This document shows, piece by piece, positions 1-11,380 of a stretch of DNA of 64,000 bases; positions within the stretch are counted from its first letter, which is position 1, and each line of letters opens with the position of its first letter. The notes under the pieces are model-generated. The model searched no databases, was not told the DNA's origin, and saw nothing but the letters and a program-made list of their open reading frames with translations. Source of the stretch: Capitulum mitella (Eukaryota > Arthropoda > Thecostraca > Pollicipedomorpha > Pollicipedidae). The stretch spans positions 11,728,153-11,792,152 of the forward strand of contig CP099854.1 of NCBI GenBank assembly GCA_030062745.1, in the 5' to 3' direction. Made by a program: the position numbers and the translations under genes.

Positions 1-762
1 TTTACTTTTTACTGGTCACACAAATCATGTATTTGTCCAATCTTTTGAGATGAAATAGTAAGCATTACATGTCAGAATTGTATTTCAGGTATCATAGAAC
101 CACTATTTTGATCATTTTCCGACAACATAAGCACTAGGCCACAATCTTATTGTGGACTGAAATTTGAGCTAGTTTGGTATATTTCAGAGTGACTCTAAAA
201 CCTAGGGGCATGCTCTAGAATCTTGGGAAAGTTGTGTGAAAGTAAAGATCTCCTGGGACTCCATATCTACCAGAACTGGTGGTGCACAACTGGACGTACC
301 TAGCTCAAGTTTTGAGAAAAGATTCTGATTTGTTTCCCACCTAGGATGCCTGTCACACCTGAACCATTGTTTGCAGACTGGGATTTAGATGTGTTGTCGC
401 CAGACAGTGTAGATATTGGCTATCGCCAGGCAGCTAATGCAGTAATCACCGGACTACATTAGCCTTCCGTACAACTTTCCACGTACTGAATTCAAGAAAA
501 GGAAGAGAATAACCAACAGCAGCGACAGCAATACAACACACAGCATCACACGGAATTCAGTTTTGTGTAATTTGCGCCGCTATTAAATGCTATTAAGGGA
601 ATCAAGTTTAAACTACTACCATCCCCATATTACGACTGTTAAATTCAAACGCATCATATCTTTTCCCGAAGACACTTGAATTCAAAATTTTGATCGTTTT
701 GCTAGAAAGTTAGAAATCGCAAAGAGAACACAAACGTACACACTCTATAAGTTCTCCTTGTC

Positions 763-826
<64 letters not shown>

Positions 827-2757
827 TAGGGGGGAGCCAAGCCGAGGATCCGACAACCTAACCTTCCCAAATGTAAATTTCTCAACGGATTTAGCCCACT
901 TTATTCTGACTGACGGAAATTTATAGGCTTTCTGTTGCTATTTATCCAACAGAAATTGCTTTTATTGCCATGTAAAAGATGGGCACATCGCTTTAGACTT
1001 TATTCTTTACTTTTTGACTATCTCTTGTGTTTTGCGGCCGTTCTTTTCGCTATTATTACTCATTTCCCTTTAAACCCGGCAAAAAATACGGGGGGGGGGC
1101 GGCCAAACCAACATTGGATGGGCCCAAATCAACAGGGGATGGGCCAGGGCCACCTCAAAAGAACACAGATCGATACCCCTGTATTGCATCCAATTATGAG
1201 AAGTACTGGAAGGCGGAATGAGACAGCTATCCACACTTCAATGTTTCATTTACGTACAAAATAATCGCCAGGTTTTCCTCGGGTGGGGCCAATTTTTTTA
1301 AGCTACCCCACCCCATGTTTTTTTGTTAAATTGCCAAATATATAGGCATGTTTATTACAAATATATAGGTGTCAGTCTTGGAGAATGTCCGGGACGGGAC
1401 CAAACATACCACAACGAGGCCCGGTCTAAAATCATTTTTTTTTGGGAGGGGGCGACTGTCAATGGAAGATTGAAGGAATATGGCTAAATTTCCTACAAGC
1501 GCATGGTTTGGACGAGGACAGGCCCAAACCAGGCTTACGGCTAGGCCTGCCAGGCCCTGGTTTTGGCACAACTATGGTAGACTGTAGAACACTTGACTCA
1601 GGAGAGTGATTACGCGCATTTTCTTATCCTGTGTATGGTTGGGAGGCAGTGGTGTCAATACAAGGGTCCGGCAAGTCCAACCAAAACCGCGGTTTGGGCC
1701 CGACCGGCCTCAGACCGGGTAGCTTGTGGTAAATTTGCCCATAGCGCTCCATTTTCCCACTTGTTTGTTTCAAAAAGCCGGGCCTGGCCCGGAACTTGCC
1801 GTGGGATGGTTGGTTTCCGGTCCGCACCGGTCCCGGAAAATGTCTAAGATTGACGCCTCTGTGGCAGATCCCACAGTTCAGTGGTCTCCCACCGACTGAG
1901 TACTTGGCGAAGACCAGGCAGCTTGTACGTACGACTTGTACGGCAGCAGTTAAACGCTATTGATAAGCCCGGCGCAAATAGTACGAAACAACTGAGATGC
2001 GCCCTGGATCAAAGGTATTTTGTTCTGGTCCTGGGTCCTGGCTGAAGCAGAGCTATCACTGACCACTGGCGACCTTGTTGCAGCGGAATGAAATACATGG
2101 AGGGCCGCGAACCATACTATGCGCCTAATTTTTGAAAAAAAATCGTCCATAGTGTTGGACGTGAGGCGTTCGACCAATGTTCGTCTGTTTAGCAGCCAAA
2201 TATAAAGGAGACCGTGAACTGTGTTATAAGGATACATTTAATTAATAACAAATCGTTTATGGATTTTTGATGACGCTGATGTCCGATGCCATATCGGTTT
2301 TGCAGAAAATACTTTTGATCCTTTTTGTCGTGTTTTTGAGCGCATGAAGCAGCAGAGAGCCGAAAACCACTACAGCTGTAAATAGCTACGATACAAAGAA
2401 GACCTTCGTAGCACAGATCGATGTCGTGGCTTGTAACCATTCACAAGTAAGGGCCGTACCGCGTAAGCGGCCTTACCCTTACATGAATGTTCCTTGCTTT
2501 TCAAAAACGAGCGCAAAGAAACACGTTGTAAGGATAGTACTGGTACATGGATGCCAATGATAATGGCATTGCTATCATGCGGTAAACTGTCGTAGATATT
2601 ACGATGACAAAACAGTCCTTCATAGATCACTCGACAAACGACGAGGGACTGGGTGGTCGAAATGTAAGACACCCGTATATAACGACCCAAAAGGTTGTGT
2701 TCAAACGAAGCAAAAGGCACGCAGTTTTGCGGTAACCTCGTACGGTCGTAAATTTTC
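1..2757. other. gene-free AT-rich flank with (TA)n
   Basis: I see no supportable gene here. The short open frames have no recognisable domain and no splice context. The stretch holds a (TA)n microsatellite and, around 1480-1850, several imperfect copies of GGCCTGG/CCAGGCC-type words that suggest a decayed GC-rich repeat. The remainder looks like ordinary unique or degenerate intergenic DNA. Confidence 0.5.
767..823. repeat. (TA)n microsatellite
   Basis: About 28 uninterrupted TA dinucleotides, directly visible. This is likely a length-polymorphic locus. Confidence 0.97.
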
Positions 2758-3024
2758 AAGCGCTTGTCGAAATGAGTTTACATTGTGGGCGCTGATTGGA
2801 GAAAATTAGCCTAAAATACTGTTTTGCCTTCCCCTCCCAAATGTGAAAGAGGAAACGCGCATCTCCGCGCATCGCTACTTCTTCACTTTTACTTCTTAAG
2901 CGCTTGTCGAAATGAGTTTACATTGTGGGAGCTGATTGGAGGAAATTAGCCTAAAATACTGTTTTGCCTTCCCCTCCCAAATGTGAAGACAAAAACGCGC
3001 ATCTCCGCGCATCGCTACTTTCCG
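2758..3024. repeat. 140-bp tandem duplication
   Basis: Two adjacent units begin with AAGCGCTTGTCGAAATGAG at 2758 and 2898, so the period is 140 bp. They stay near-identical through the block ending CGCATCGCTACTT. Differences are a few substitutions and small indels (for example GGGCGCTG versus GGGAGCTG). The second unit lacks the last few bases of the first. No coding sense is apparent. Confidence 0.93.
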
Positions 3025-3539
3025 CGTTCTCTTTTCGGCAAGAAAAATGGGTCATGGTGAAATTCTTCTTAGAAAGAAATGGTTTACACAACTCTGATGT
3101 TAAGTTGAAGGAGTTTTACGAATGAGCAAGCCACATGCAGCCATCGCAAGGCACCACCATTCCGCAGACAGATGGTCCCCCTGGACGAGACACTACTCCT
3201 GCAATGAAAGTTCAACGTAATATGGGAAACATCACCAAATATTCCAGTCGGCGGTATAACCACGATGACAAATGCACATGATAAACAGAAGCAGGATTTT
3301 TCGGTGTGAAACACAAAAATGATTACTATTGACGCGAATCAGTTTTCGAAAAACAGACGAATTAGTCATCTTCATGTGGCATATTAAACATAGTGTTAAT
3401 TAAGTTTGAAGATAAGAAGGGAAAGGCAAACATTACGCTTACCAGGATTTCTTTGGTGACTAGGGAAGATGCCTCTTAATCGGCGATACCACGCATTTTC
3501 TTGGTCCATCGCCCTAAAAATGAGCAACACGACACAAAA

Positions 3540-4374
3540 GTCAAGGGAGTGACAGCTCCTTACAGGATAACCAAGGGGTAAAATACAGAAAAAGTGATGA
3601 ATTCGACATGGTTTTGAGACATTGCGCCCAAACACTGTCGGACACTGGGCCGTCCACAGCGCAGCCGCGGCAGCAGACGTCTGCCGGGTCCAAAGAGCCC
3701 AGCACGTGTCGCGACTGAGTCTCTGACCGCTGACAGCTGTCTCGCTGCTCTCTGGCAGCTGAAGGGTATCGTCGCACCACAGGAGACCGATCTCACACTG
3801 GAGACCGGTCTCGCATCTGCCGCCGACCCGTTTGGTGGTGCTGTCCAGAACATTCATCGCACATCTGTCTGCCTGAGAGCAGCTGCGCTTTGTCGTACTC
3901 GGCGCCGAAAGCTTCCGTCGCCCAGAGCCATTTGACCTGATCATCGAGATCAACAAGTTCACAAGCGTCGTTAGCGACGCGGGCGTGATGCACCGGTCGT
4001 CAGAATGATGGTCTGATTGACGCGGTATGCGGATGGTGACCGCCCGGCCGAGAAGCGTCCGCACGGCGCGAGGCGCACCAGCCGACCCTTCCGCAACTTT
4101 ACGTGGAACGATCAGGTGTGAGGCGTCCGTCCCCAGCAGGACGACCACAGGAGCCGCCATTCACACACGGCAGGTTCAGTGCTGCCAGGTGAGGCCAGCT
4201 GGCCTTTTCCGTCGAGCAGTCCCCGGAGTCAGACTGCTCCGGAGTCCCCGGAGCAGTCCGAGCAGTCGCCACATTCAGCAACGGGTTGGCTGGGCATCGT
4301 GGATCTCGTACATTTCCCCGCCTACTTCTAAATTGGCGTGGAAACTCACACACGTCAAATAGAGCCGACAACAC
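3540..4374 (-). pseudogene. BEL/Pao pol fragment (pre-RT region)
   Basis: Across two or three minus-strand frames the reading gives WPHLAALNLP, then VVLLGTDASHLIVP, then APRAVRTLLG. This is the conserved BEL/Pao run upstream of the reverse transcriptase (a 'WPHL..L', 'LIG.D', 'P.AVRT.LGW' pattern). After a frameshift come DDQVKWLWATEAFGAEY and GLLWCDDTLQLPES, matching the family's 'L..FW..E..G' and 'Y.V.LPW..D...LP.N' signatures. Repeated frame changes and stops show that it is not functional. Confidence 0.72.
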
Positions 4375-4869
4375 AACAAGTGACTGCCACTTTCATGGCT
4401 TCATTCCAGCCGGACATTGTGGGAGGCGTCCAGACGCCATCGACATCCTAGCTGACATGGGAAAACATATGATTTGAAAAATGTGAGCTTATTGCCGACG
4501 GGACAATGGGAATTTGGGGGAGGGACGCAGCTGCCTCCATGCCACCGCTTCTCGCGTTCCCGATTACAGATTTCACAGATTTCGTAACAAGAGCTCCTTT
4601 TCGTAAGCAATCCAAGCACCTATTTGTAGCTTCCTTCATCAGATAAACTACGTCGCAAAATGTTCATGATGTGCCCAACATCGGCCTAAAGGAAGGCCGG
4701 GAACCGTAGCCAACCATTTTCGGTTACTTTGCTACAGCCTCAAGTTTCCTTGTATAGCTTGCAGTGATGTTCTCATACATGCAACATCATGATATAAGGA
4801 AAGCAGGGAAAAATTCAAATTTCTTCTTGAGAAATGAGACAGAGAGAGGGGGGAGGGAGAGTGAGAGCT

Positions 4870-5521
4870 CTACTAAATGTTTTTAGTATTACCCGTCCGT
4901 GGGGCTCGATATATTAAGTCGGTAACAAAGCTTTTCAGTAACGAGTGTAACCAAACGTCCGGAATCCAGAAAGTCATTTCTTGAAATTTGTTACATGGCT
5001 TCCCGCTGGTCACGAACGGAGAGTGGCAATATTTGCTGGAGGACTTTGCTGCGAGTCTCCGCGACCGCTGTGCCAATATGCATTGTGCCCATCGGCGCTG
5101 GCGTACCTTTTGTCACTGCGAGGCGTGCGAACACGCGTTTTCCAATGTGGATACGCGTATGAGTGCCGCAGTTTTTGACGCACTTCACTTGAACTGGGCA
5201 CTACGCACTTGCGTGATTACGTGCCAAACAGTTGAAGCACAGCCCGTTTTTACAGGCGAACTCGGTTCGTTCGTCAACATTCAGCGCCGCAAACGCGCCA
5301 CAACTTTGGAAGCTGTGTTCCTTGGCATTCATGGAACACGTGTCACGACTTATGGCCGCCCTCAGAGTTATCACTGTCATCTTCTCCGCGGACTTTATGG
5401 GCCGTCCGCCCGGTGCTACCTTTGTCGCCGCGGCAAATAGGCGTTTCGATCCAAAGTACGAGATATAGGGTGAAACAAAATTAAGTCTTGATATTTTGGT
5501 ATAATACCAGAAATCTACCAA
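4870..5521 (-). pseudogene. BEL/Pao gag zinc knuckle and protease remnant
   Basis: The minus strand encodes CGAFAALNVDERTEF followed by LCFNCLARNHASA, a Pao-type CCHC-like block ('C..F..L...ER..F....LCFNCL...H....C'). In a shifted frame comes CVKNCGTHTRIH, resembling the second 'C..C...HHTLLH' knuckle. Further on, DSGRLVTLVTEKL resembles the retropepsin 'DSG...TLI...' active-site segment. Frameshifts separate all three. Confidence 0.68.
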
Positions 5522-5524
5522 ATG

Positions 5525-6443
5525 GCCGCTTTACTCGTGGTTTTTCTAACAGTTTCATAACTCATTGCTTCATTTAGAATTTATCTCTACTTTCAAGGGA
5601 AGATGACGCAAATGTTTCGATTATGGTGGATGTTTCAGCAGCAGTGTATTTGATCTTGGCGACATGATTTCGTGCAACAATCTGCTTAGTTTTTGCTATG
5701 TATTTTTTACCGCGCTCTAGTCTTTCGGTTGTCTCGCAGGCGTTTTACGGTGGGCACCTTATATACAGAACATTTTTAGTTTTGCTAATGCGTTTACCAT
5801 GTTAAGGTCTTGTTACTTGCCACAGAGCAGTCTTACAGTAAGTACCATATACACAGTACACTGTACTCTAGTTTTTATCATAAATTTACCTTTTGCTGCG
5901 TTTTGGTATTGATGTTACTGTTCCTCGAGTATTTTTGTAGAGACTGCCTTATGTATACGACCAACATGTTATCTTTCACCTGATGGTTGCGAGGCTAAAG
6001 CTTGGTCAGATAAATAGCATAAATTGTCAGAATTATTTCATTCCTCTTATCACCATTGATATTATTCTTCACATTATTACCATTCTCTTTTTCTTATCAC
6101 TCTAAATGTTTCTTACTTTATGTCATCTCTCGTTCGTGACTGGCTTTGTGACCCTGTGATTCTCATTGCTTCTGTTCTGTTTATATGCTATATTATATTT
6201 AATTATGTGTATATCCAATATAGCATAAATTACATTATATTACACATGCTGCTGTACAACGTTTCTGTCACAAAACTGGTCAGAACGCACGCTACAAAAA
6301 CAGATGCTGAAGAGTTAACTTCAGTCACTTTCACGTCATAGTTTTTTTAAACAATCCCTGAGACAAAATAAATGGTGCGTAGGCATATAACAAATACCAT
6401 CATCCCTTAATGCATTTTCATGCACTGAAACAAGAAAATTGAA
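5525..6443. other. AT-rich intergenic stretch
   Basis: No gene, structured repeat or RNA is recognised. Composition is AT-rich with T-runs. The one open frame here (6120-6341) is hydrophobic only because of the base composition and has no homologous motif. Confidence 0.5.
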
Positions 6444-7668
6444 ATAAACTCGCGCACGACCGCCGGTCTGTTACGATCATACGCGACTGGGGAGGGGGTG
6501 TTGGCAGCCCCCTCTAACTCGCGAACGGTTGGTCGCAAAATAACAATAAGCACACCGTTGGAAAGCTTGTGACGAGTAGAGCTCGAGACTGCTCTCATTT
6601 TTAGTTTTAGATAATATGTAAGCAATTTACGACCTATATATGTTTGATCACTGCCGACTACATGAGACCGAGAATTGGCCTGAATCTCAAGGGCTGTGAC
6701 TAATAACGCATAAATAAAGGCACCAGCGCACAAGTAAAGGTTCGCAAACGCCGATACACATCTTATTTCTCATATTTGTTAAATGTATACTCCGAAACGT
6801 CGAGTTAAAGACACAGTAATTCTCGCGCCGGCTGTCGGCGTGCGCCGCAGCCGTATGCAGAACCAAACTGGCGGGAACTAATTTTAGCGTTCTTTTATTT
6901 TCGCGAAAAAAGCCTATCCATGTAAAGTGTACTGATCTTACTGGTTCTTGTGATGGTTTTCCATGTTTAAATTTTGGGAAAATTCATTAGTTACCAATCT
7001 ACACAATTAGCGAAGCTTTGTTCGCGAGAGCCTGTTTATTTCCAAAATATGATCCTTTTTCAAACTTTTTGAAGTTCCTGGTATTACTTACGTCTGTGTA
7101 AGCTAGTTCTGCCATTTTCTACCGATTCTGAGTAATTCATCGCCGATTTTGACAGTAATACATTTTGGCTCACTACAGTTATTCGTGATCTGACCTCAGG
7201 TCAATGGCTGGAAGTCATTGATAGTTTGCCCAATGACGGTAACTAGATGTCTGCTTCACTCCACACTAAAAATGTTATAAAATATTCCGTTAATCTCCAA
7301 AAAAGCGACATGTGTATACAATGGGCTTGACCTTAGGTAAATGACCCGAAAAATTCCGAAAAATCTGGGATAGGAGATTTGTTGCATCTATCAAGATCAC
7401 TAATCCCTGAAAGTATTATTAAGATATCTTGTTTTGGGGAAAAAAATTACAGGGCGCTAAGCTTTTTGGAGATAGGTCTTTTTGACTTGACTTAGGTGAG
7501 GTACCTGACCTGACCTGAGGTCAAAATTTCGACACAAGATGTAAGATTGATGAAGCAAAAGGTACACAAAGTTTCGTGGCTCTGCGTTTGTTCGTTGTCT
7601 TGCAATCCCAGAAAAAACCTCAGGGGTGACTGTCAATAGCCCCCCGCCCCCAGTTGAAGGTGGGTTAA
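6444..7668 (+). mobile_element. TTAA element family 2, copy A
   Basis: About 1225 bp, non-coding. The right end is GGGTTAA (TTAA at 7665-7668). The left end, ATAAACTCGCGCACG, corresponds to the TTAACCCGCGCACG end of copy B with mutations. Reverse-complemented, copy B aligns along the whole length: shared blocks include the GAGTTAAAGACAC segment near 6805, AACTAATTTTAGCGTTC near 6878 and the AGGTCA-rich segment near 7500-7532. A G-run/C-run palindrome sits just inside the left end (about 6490-6514). The TTAA boundaries and lack of coding capacity suggest a piggyBac-like non-autonomous element. Confidence 0.8.
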
Positions 7669-7889
7669 ATCATGAGAGGTCTGGAACATGGTAAAAGACT
7701 GTTTAAAAAAGCTCATTCTGTATTGCGTGGAAGACTTGTAAATGAGTATGCAGCAAAACGATGCTCAATATCGGAAAACTTCATCTGAAAGGCCCTTATT
7801 ATCATCGTAGCAACATGCACGTAATTGCAATTATATTGCACCCTACAAAGAAATAGAATACTTTCTTACTGATTACACTACAGATCCAT

Positions 7890-8549
7890 GTACATTTTAT
7901 GTCTAGGCCTTACTCTCATCCGTAATCTATTTTTATCAGTGATGACGCGACATTGCAGAAGACACATTGTGAGGTCTTCACAGTTCTCCAGGTGTAGTCA
8001 ATTTACGATGAGGACTAATTTTACATATTGTCTGGGAAATATCCTTCTTGCTGTCATTTTGCTGAGCCTTCTTTCATGCCAGCCTAGCATCTTCAGTAGA
8101 AATCAGCATACAATGACCTCCTTCTGGTATCATCCCCTTTGGCTCATTTCAAGTTCCCTTACTTAATTCTGTCATTCTCTTAGTCTAGGGATTCACTATT
8201 ACATAGTCACACCACGCCCTGATAAATGGCAACCCTTCTGAAGCAGTCCAAGCTTTAGCCATCACCATCATTCCAGGTATTGACTTCACTGCCTTGCAAA
8301 CATATGACTACCTAGAAGCCCCATTCTCAGTCTCCGAAGCAGTTTACGGATCTGCATTCTTCGTAGCTACCGGATTTCATGGTTTACATGCAATCATCGG
8401 ATCAACTTTCTTCACAATTTGTCTTTCCCGAATAAGCTTTCTTTTCTCAGCTTCCCATCATTTTGGCTTCAAAGCTGCTGCTTGATACTGACACTTCGTT
8501 GACGTAGTTTGACTTGTCCTTTACGTCTCTATCGACTGATGAGGAGGAT
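7890..8549 (+). pseudogene. cox3: nuclear mitochondrial copy of cox3 (numt)
   Basis: Read with an invertebrate mitochondrial code (TGA = Trp), this gives about 215 continuous residues of cytochrome c oxidase subunit III. Recognisable pieces are YQWWRD near 7940, LRWGLIL near 8010, FCWAFFHASL near 8060, QWPPSGIIPFGSFQVPLLN near 8110-8166, [17 protein letters not shown] near 8205, [16 protein letters not shown] near 8375, [16 protein letters not shown] near 8460 and a terminal WWGG. The N-terminal roughly 45 residues are missing or degenerate. Two TAG stops (GTC-TAG-GGA near 8193 and ACA-TAG-TCA near 8208) and the many TGA codons make it unreadable as a nuclear gene. Confidence 0.93.
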
Positions 8550-8610
8550 GATTTATTAGTATAAAGAGTATTATAGACTTGCAGTCTTTAGGTCTAATTC
8601 TAGATTAATC
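8550..8610 (+). pseudogene. trnG: numt tRNA, probably trnG
   Basis: Begins one base after cox3 ends on an incomplete T stop. The ends GATTTAT and ATTAATC form a seven-pair acceptor stem with one mismatch. The loop reads CTTGCAG between stems ATAGA and TCTTT. That loop would give anticodon TGC, but arthropod trnG has TCC in the same context (CTTCCA), and cox3-trnG is the ancestral arthropod order. I therefore read this as trnG with one substitution in the anticodon. The numt seems to end here, since no nad3-like sequence follows. Confidence 0.65.
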
Positions 8611-10165
8611 CGCCTAGTGGAAGGGGGTTTCGCGCTAACGCGCTCTGAAAGGGGGCACAAAAGTGACACCCTCTGATCTCGGAAACGGAAAGATCTAGAT
8701 ACATGGAATTTTATGGACAGGGTGAGGCCATAATTACATTGCGGGCAATAATTACATCTGGGGCGGTCGAAATGGATGTAAAGGTCCTGTAAAGAAATGA
8801 TTTGCTGCGAATCAGCCCTTGGTTCAGTGGAAGTGCAGCAAAACTAAGTGTCGGACTCAGTTACAAGTGATTCTGGGCAAGTGGACATGATATGGCCTAT
8901 GGTAGGGTGTTGCTCCCAAAAAGTGGGCGCGTTCAAGTATAACTGATGTTACAACACATTGCAAGTGATCTCAGATTGTTGTTCTGTTTGCAATACGAAC
9001 TGGCTCCAACCAAAGCCTTTTTTATATCGGTGGATGCCTGACTATGTACATTGCATTACATTATTTTACTTATGGAACTAGTTGACAATAAATCGCCAAA
9101 AATTCTATGCCGACCACCAATAATTTTTGAAGATTTGCCATTTGTACACCAACAGCATTCAACGAATATGGCTTTGATACAAACAGTCAGAACGTTGGAG
9201 AAATCGTGATAGTTAAGAACCAAACGCCTGTGGAAAGTAAACCCTCTTCTTTTTTTCAATTCCGATGACTGAAAAGATCACTAACCACTGTTTATAAACC
9301 GTCCTGTTCTGTCTAATGCGCGTTCACGGGGAATGGAAAACCTGTACATGACTGAGATTCAAGCATAAATTGTGCAATTCGGCGCACATTCCGACAATAC
9401 CCGACTGGTCGCTAGAAATGAGAAAATACATGCGAAACACCCACAAAAACTCAACAACAAACCATCACTTAAAGGGCATATCTTTTTCAAAAGTCAACGT
9501 CGACTACGATGACAAACCTGCACCAACCGATCAAAAGTTCCGTCTCGTCCAGTTGCGATATATTTACAGCTGTTACGGACTACCAAACAAACTAGCAGAC
9601 TGCAATATGTAGAATGTCACGCCGAAGTGTTCCTGTCTTCTCATAGTTTCTACTAGATTCAAAGTGACACGCTATTAAGGCACTCCAATCGCGTAATGCA
9701 TACTACCCCTAAAGTTGGGTGTACTCGTTGGTTTATGCTACCCGGATTTGCACCATCATATCAGTGACCTTCTCTGAACGCCGGGACGGGCTGGCAGGAT
9801 GTATTCAGGGTGAAGCAGTGTGAGATGTTAAAACCGATGTTACGCTCAAATGAATAAAAGTATTATCAGCATTTCCACGAAATATGAGACGAAATGCTTG
9901 AGTCAACAGTGCCGGCAGCGACGCCGACAGGTCCTGCTTCTGTAGGACTTGCCATCCCTTGGCCACCGGGGAGACGGCGAATCAACGCAGCCCAGCCAGA
10001 GGCTCAGCAGCAGCAGCTGACCAAGTCATTGCCGCACCACGACCACCACCCAGACAGTAGCAGGAACGGCCGCTCAACCGCCTGTCAACAGGAGATGACG
10101 GCTGATACTGCTGGCAGGTCAGTCGCCAATCCGAGCAGAACGAACGGGGATGGACGTCCGCAACT
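8611..10165. other. intergenic, no gene recognised
   Basis: Short open frames (for example 9370-9612 and 9894-10169) have no motif, signal or splice support. The segment at 8611-8690 has G-run blocks around GCGCTAACGCGC and may be an unrecognised repeat end. Nothing else is supportable. Confidence 0.45.
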
Positions 10166-11380
10166 TTAACCCTATTCCCGGCAGGGGGGGCGGAATCCGC
10201 CCCCCCTTGGGTTTTTTGCTTGCCAATTCCAGGCTTTTTAACGCAGCTTCACGAAACTTGTTGACTTTTCCTAGCTATTCCTTCTACGCGCCGTGACAAA
10301 ATTTCGAAATTCTATTTTGCTCAGGGGCGGAGCCAGGCAACGTTTTTGGGAGGCACCTCAGGTCATTTTTGGCCATGTTGAGGGTAAAAGGAAAATGTCT
10401 GCCAAAAACAGAGTTTTTAAGATAGAACTTAAAACTTTATATGAATATATAGCTAAATAGTTGGGCAATGTGCATATGTAATTTTGTTTATCTGAGGTCA
10501 CTTTACAAGGTCAGGTCAAGGTCAAAATCAAAATTTGTTTTTTCGCAATAATTTCGGCGCCGTTTTTTCAAATGCCAAACCCGGAATATATATGACGCAG
10601 AAAGATGCCCTCTACTTGTGTACCAAGTTTCAGCTTGATATCAGGTCGGGTCACGGAGCTATGACCTAAAATGTCAGTGCACGTACCCTATATCGCAAAA
10701 GCCAAAAAATGAATTTTTTGGAATAGAGTGAATTTAATCGATTAAAAACGTTTACAGATAATATTGAATGCACACGACATCATTCCAGGTGACCCCAAGA
10801 TCACTGGAGGTCATTTAAGGTCAAAAGTCACAAGTTGATCTGAGAAACGTGTGACCATGACAGTTCCCCCTTTCTCATGTCCCTGGCACCGCCTATGCTA
10901 ACATTATACAAACATTGTAATGCGATTTGTACTTCTTTAGCATAACATGACTAGCAGAAGCTAAAAAAGTGTTTTTACCTTTTTTGTTCATTCCGTTATT
11001 AGAAAACTTATCCCCCTATTTTTGAAACCCTGTGAACGCCCATGAATTTTTTCAAATTTTCAGATTTGCATACCCATGGTAAAAGCCCTATCTATAATCT
11101 CTCGATTGATGCCAGTTTCATCGAAATCGGTCCATAAACAACGGAGTTATAAGAAGTCAAAAAGTACCCCCCATTTTGACATTTTTGCCCCCCTGTATCC
11201 ACAAATTTCAAAATTTTGAAAATTTCTTTTTATCAAAACGTAGTTCACGTCACGGCGAATCGATTGCCGTTTGTTGCGATGAAATCGGATAAGTAGTTCT
11301 CGAGATCTCAGGGGGGGGCCGAATCCGCCCCCCCTGCCGGGAATCGGCCATACCGTCTAGCCCTCCGGGAATAGGGTTAA
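10166..11380 (+). mobile_element. TTAA element family 1, copy 1 (1215 bp)
   Basis: Bounded by TTAA on both sides (10166-10169 and 11377-11380), with the perfect 12-bp terminal inverted repeat CCCTATTCCCGG next to each. Just inside lie G-run palindromes at 10184-10206 and 11311-11334. The interior is non-coding and carries repeated AGGTCA words, including AGGTCA-TTTA-AGGTCA at 10808-10823. It is colinear and of identical length with the copy at 21781-22995. The TTAA target and the short inverted repeat are the hallmarks of piggyBac-type non-autonomous elements. Mobilising transposase: unknown. Confidence 0.9.

Larger units (their letters stand above)
3540..5521 (-). mobile_element. decayed BEL/Pao LTR retrotransposon
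   Basis: Three protein fragments lie on the minus strand in the order expected for a BEL/Pao polyprotein. First is a gag-type zinc-knuckle segment (5521 down to about 5000), then a retropepsin-like segment (about 5000 to 4870), then the segment between protease and reverse transcriptase (about 4374 to 3540). Each is interrupted by frameshifts and stops, so the copy is dead. I did not find a convincing reverse transcriptase or integrase further downstream, nor a pair of LTRs, so the element is truncated as well as mutated. Family assignment rests on the recognisable motif series, not on a database search. Confidence 0.7.

Noticed and set aside
2370-2759. 129-residue minus-strand frame as the reverse transcriptase part of the BEL/Pao element
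   Set aside because: No RT motif could be matched, so I left it out of the element.
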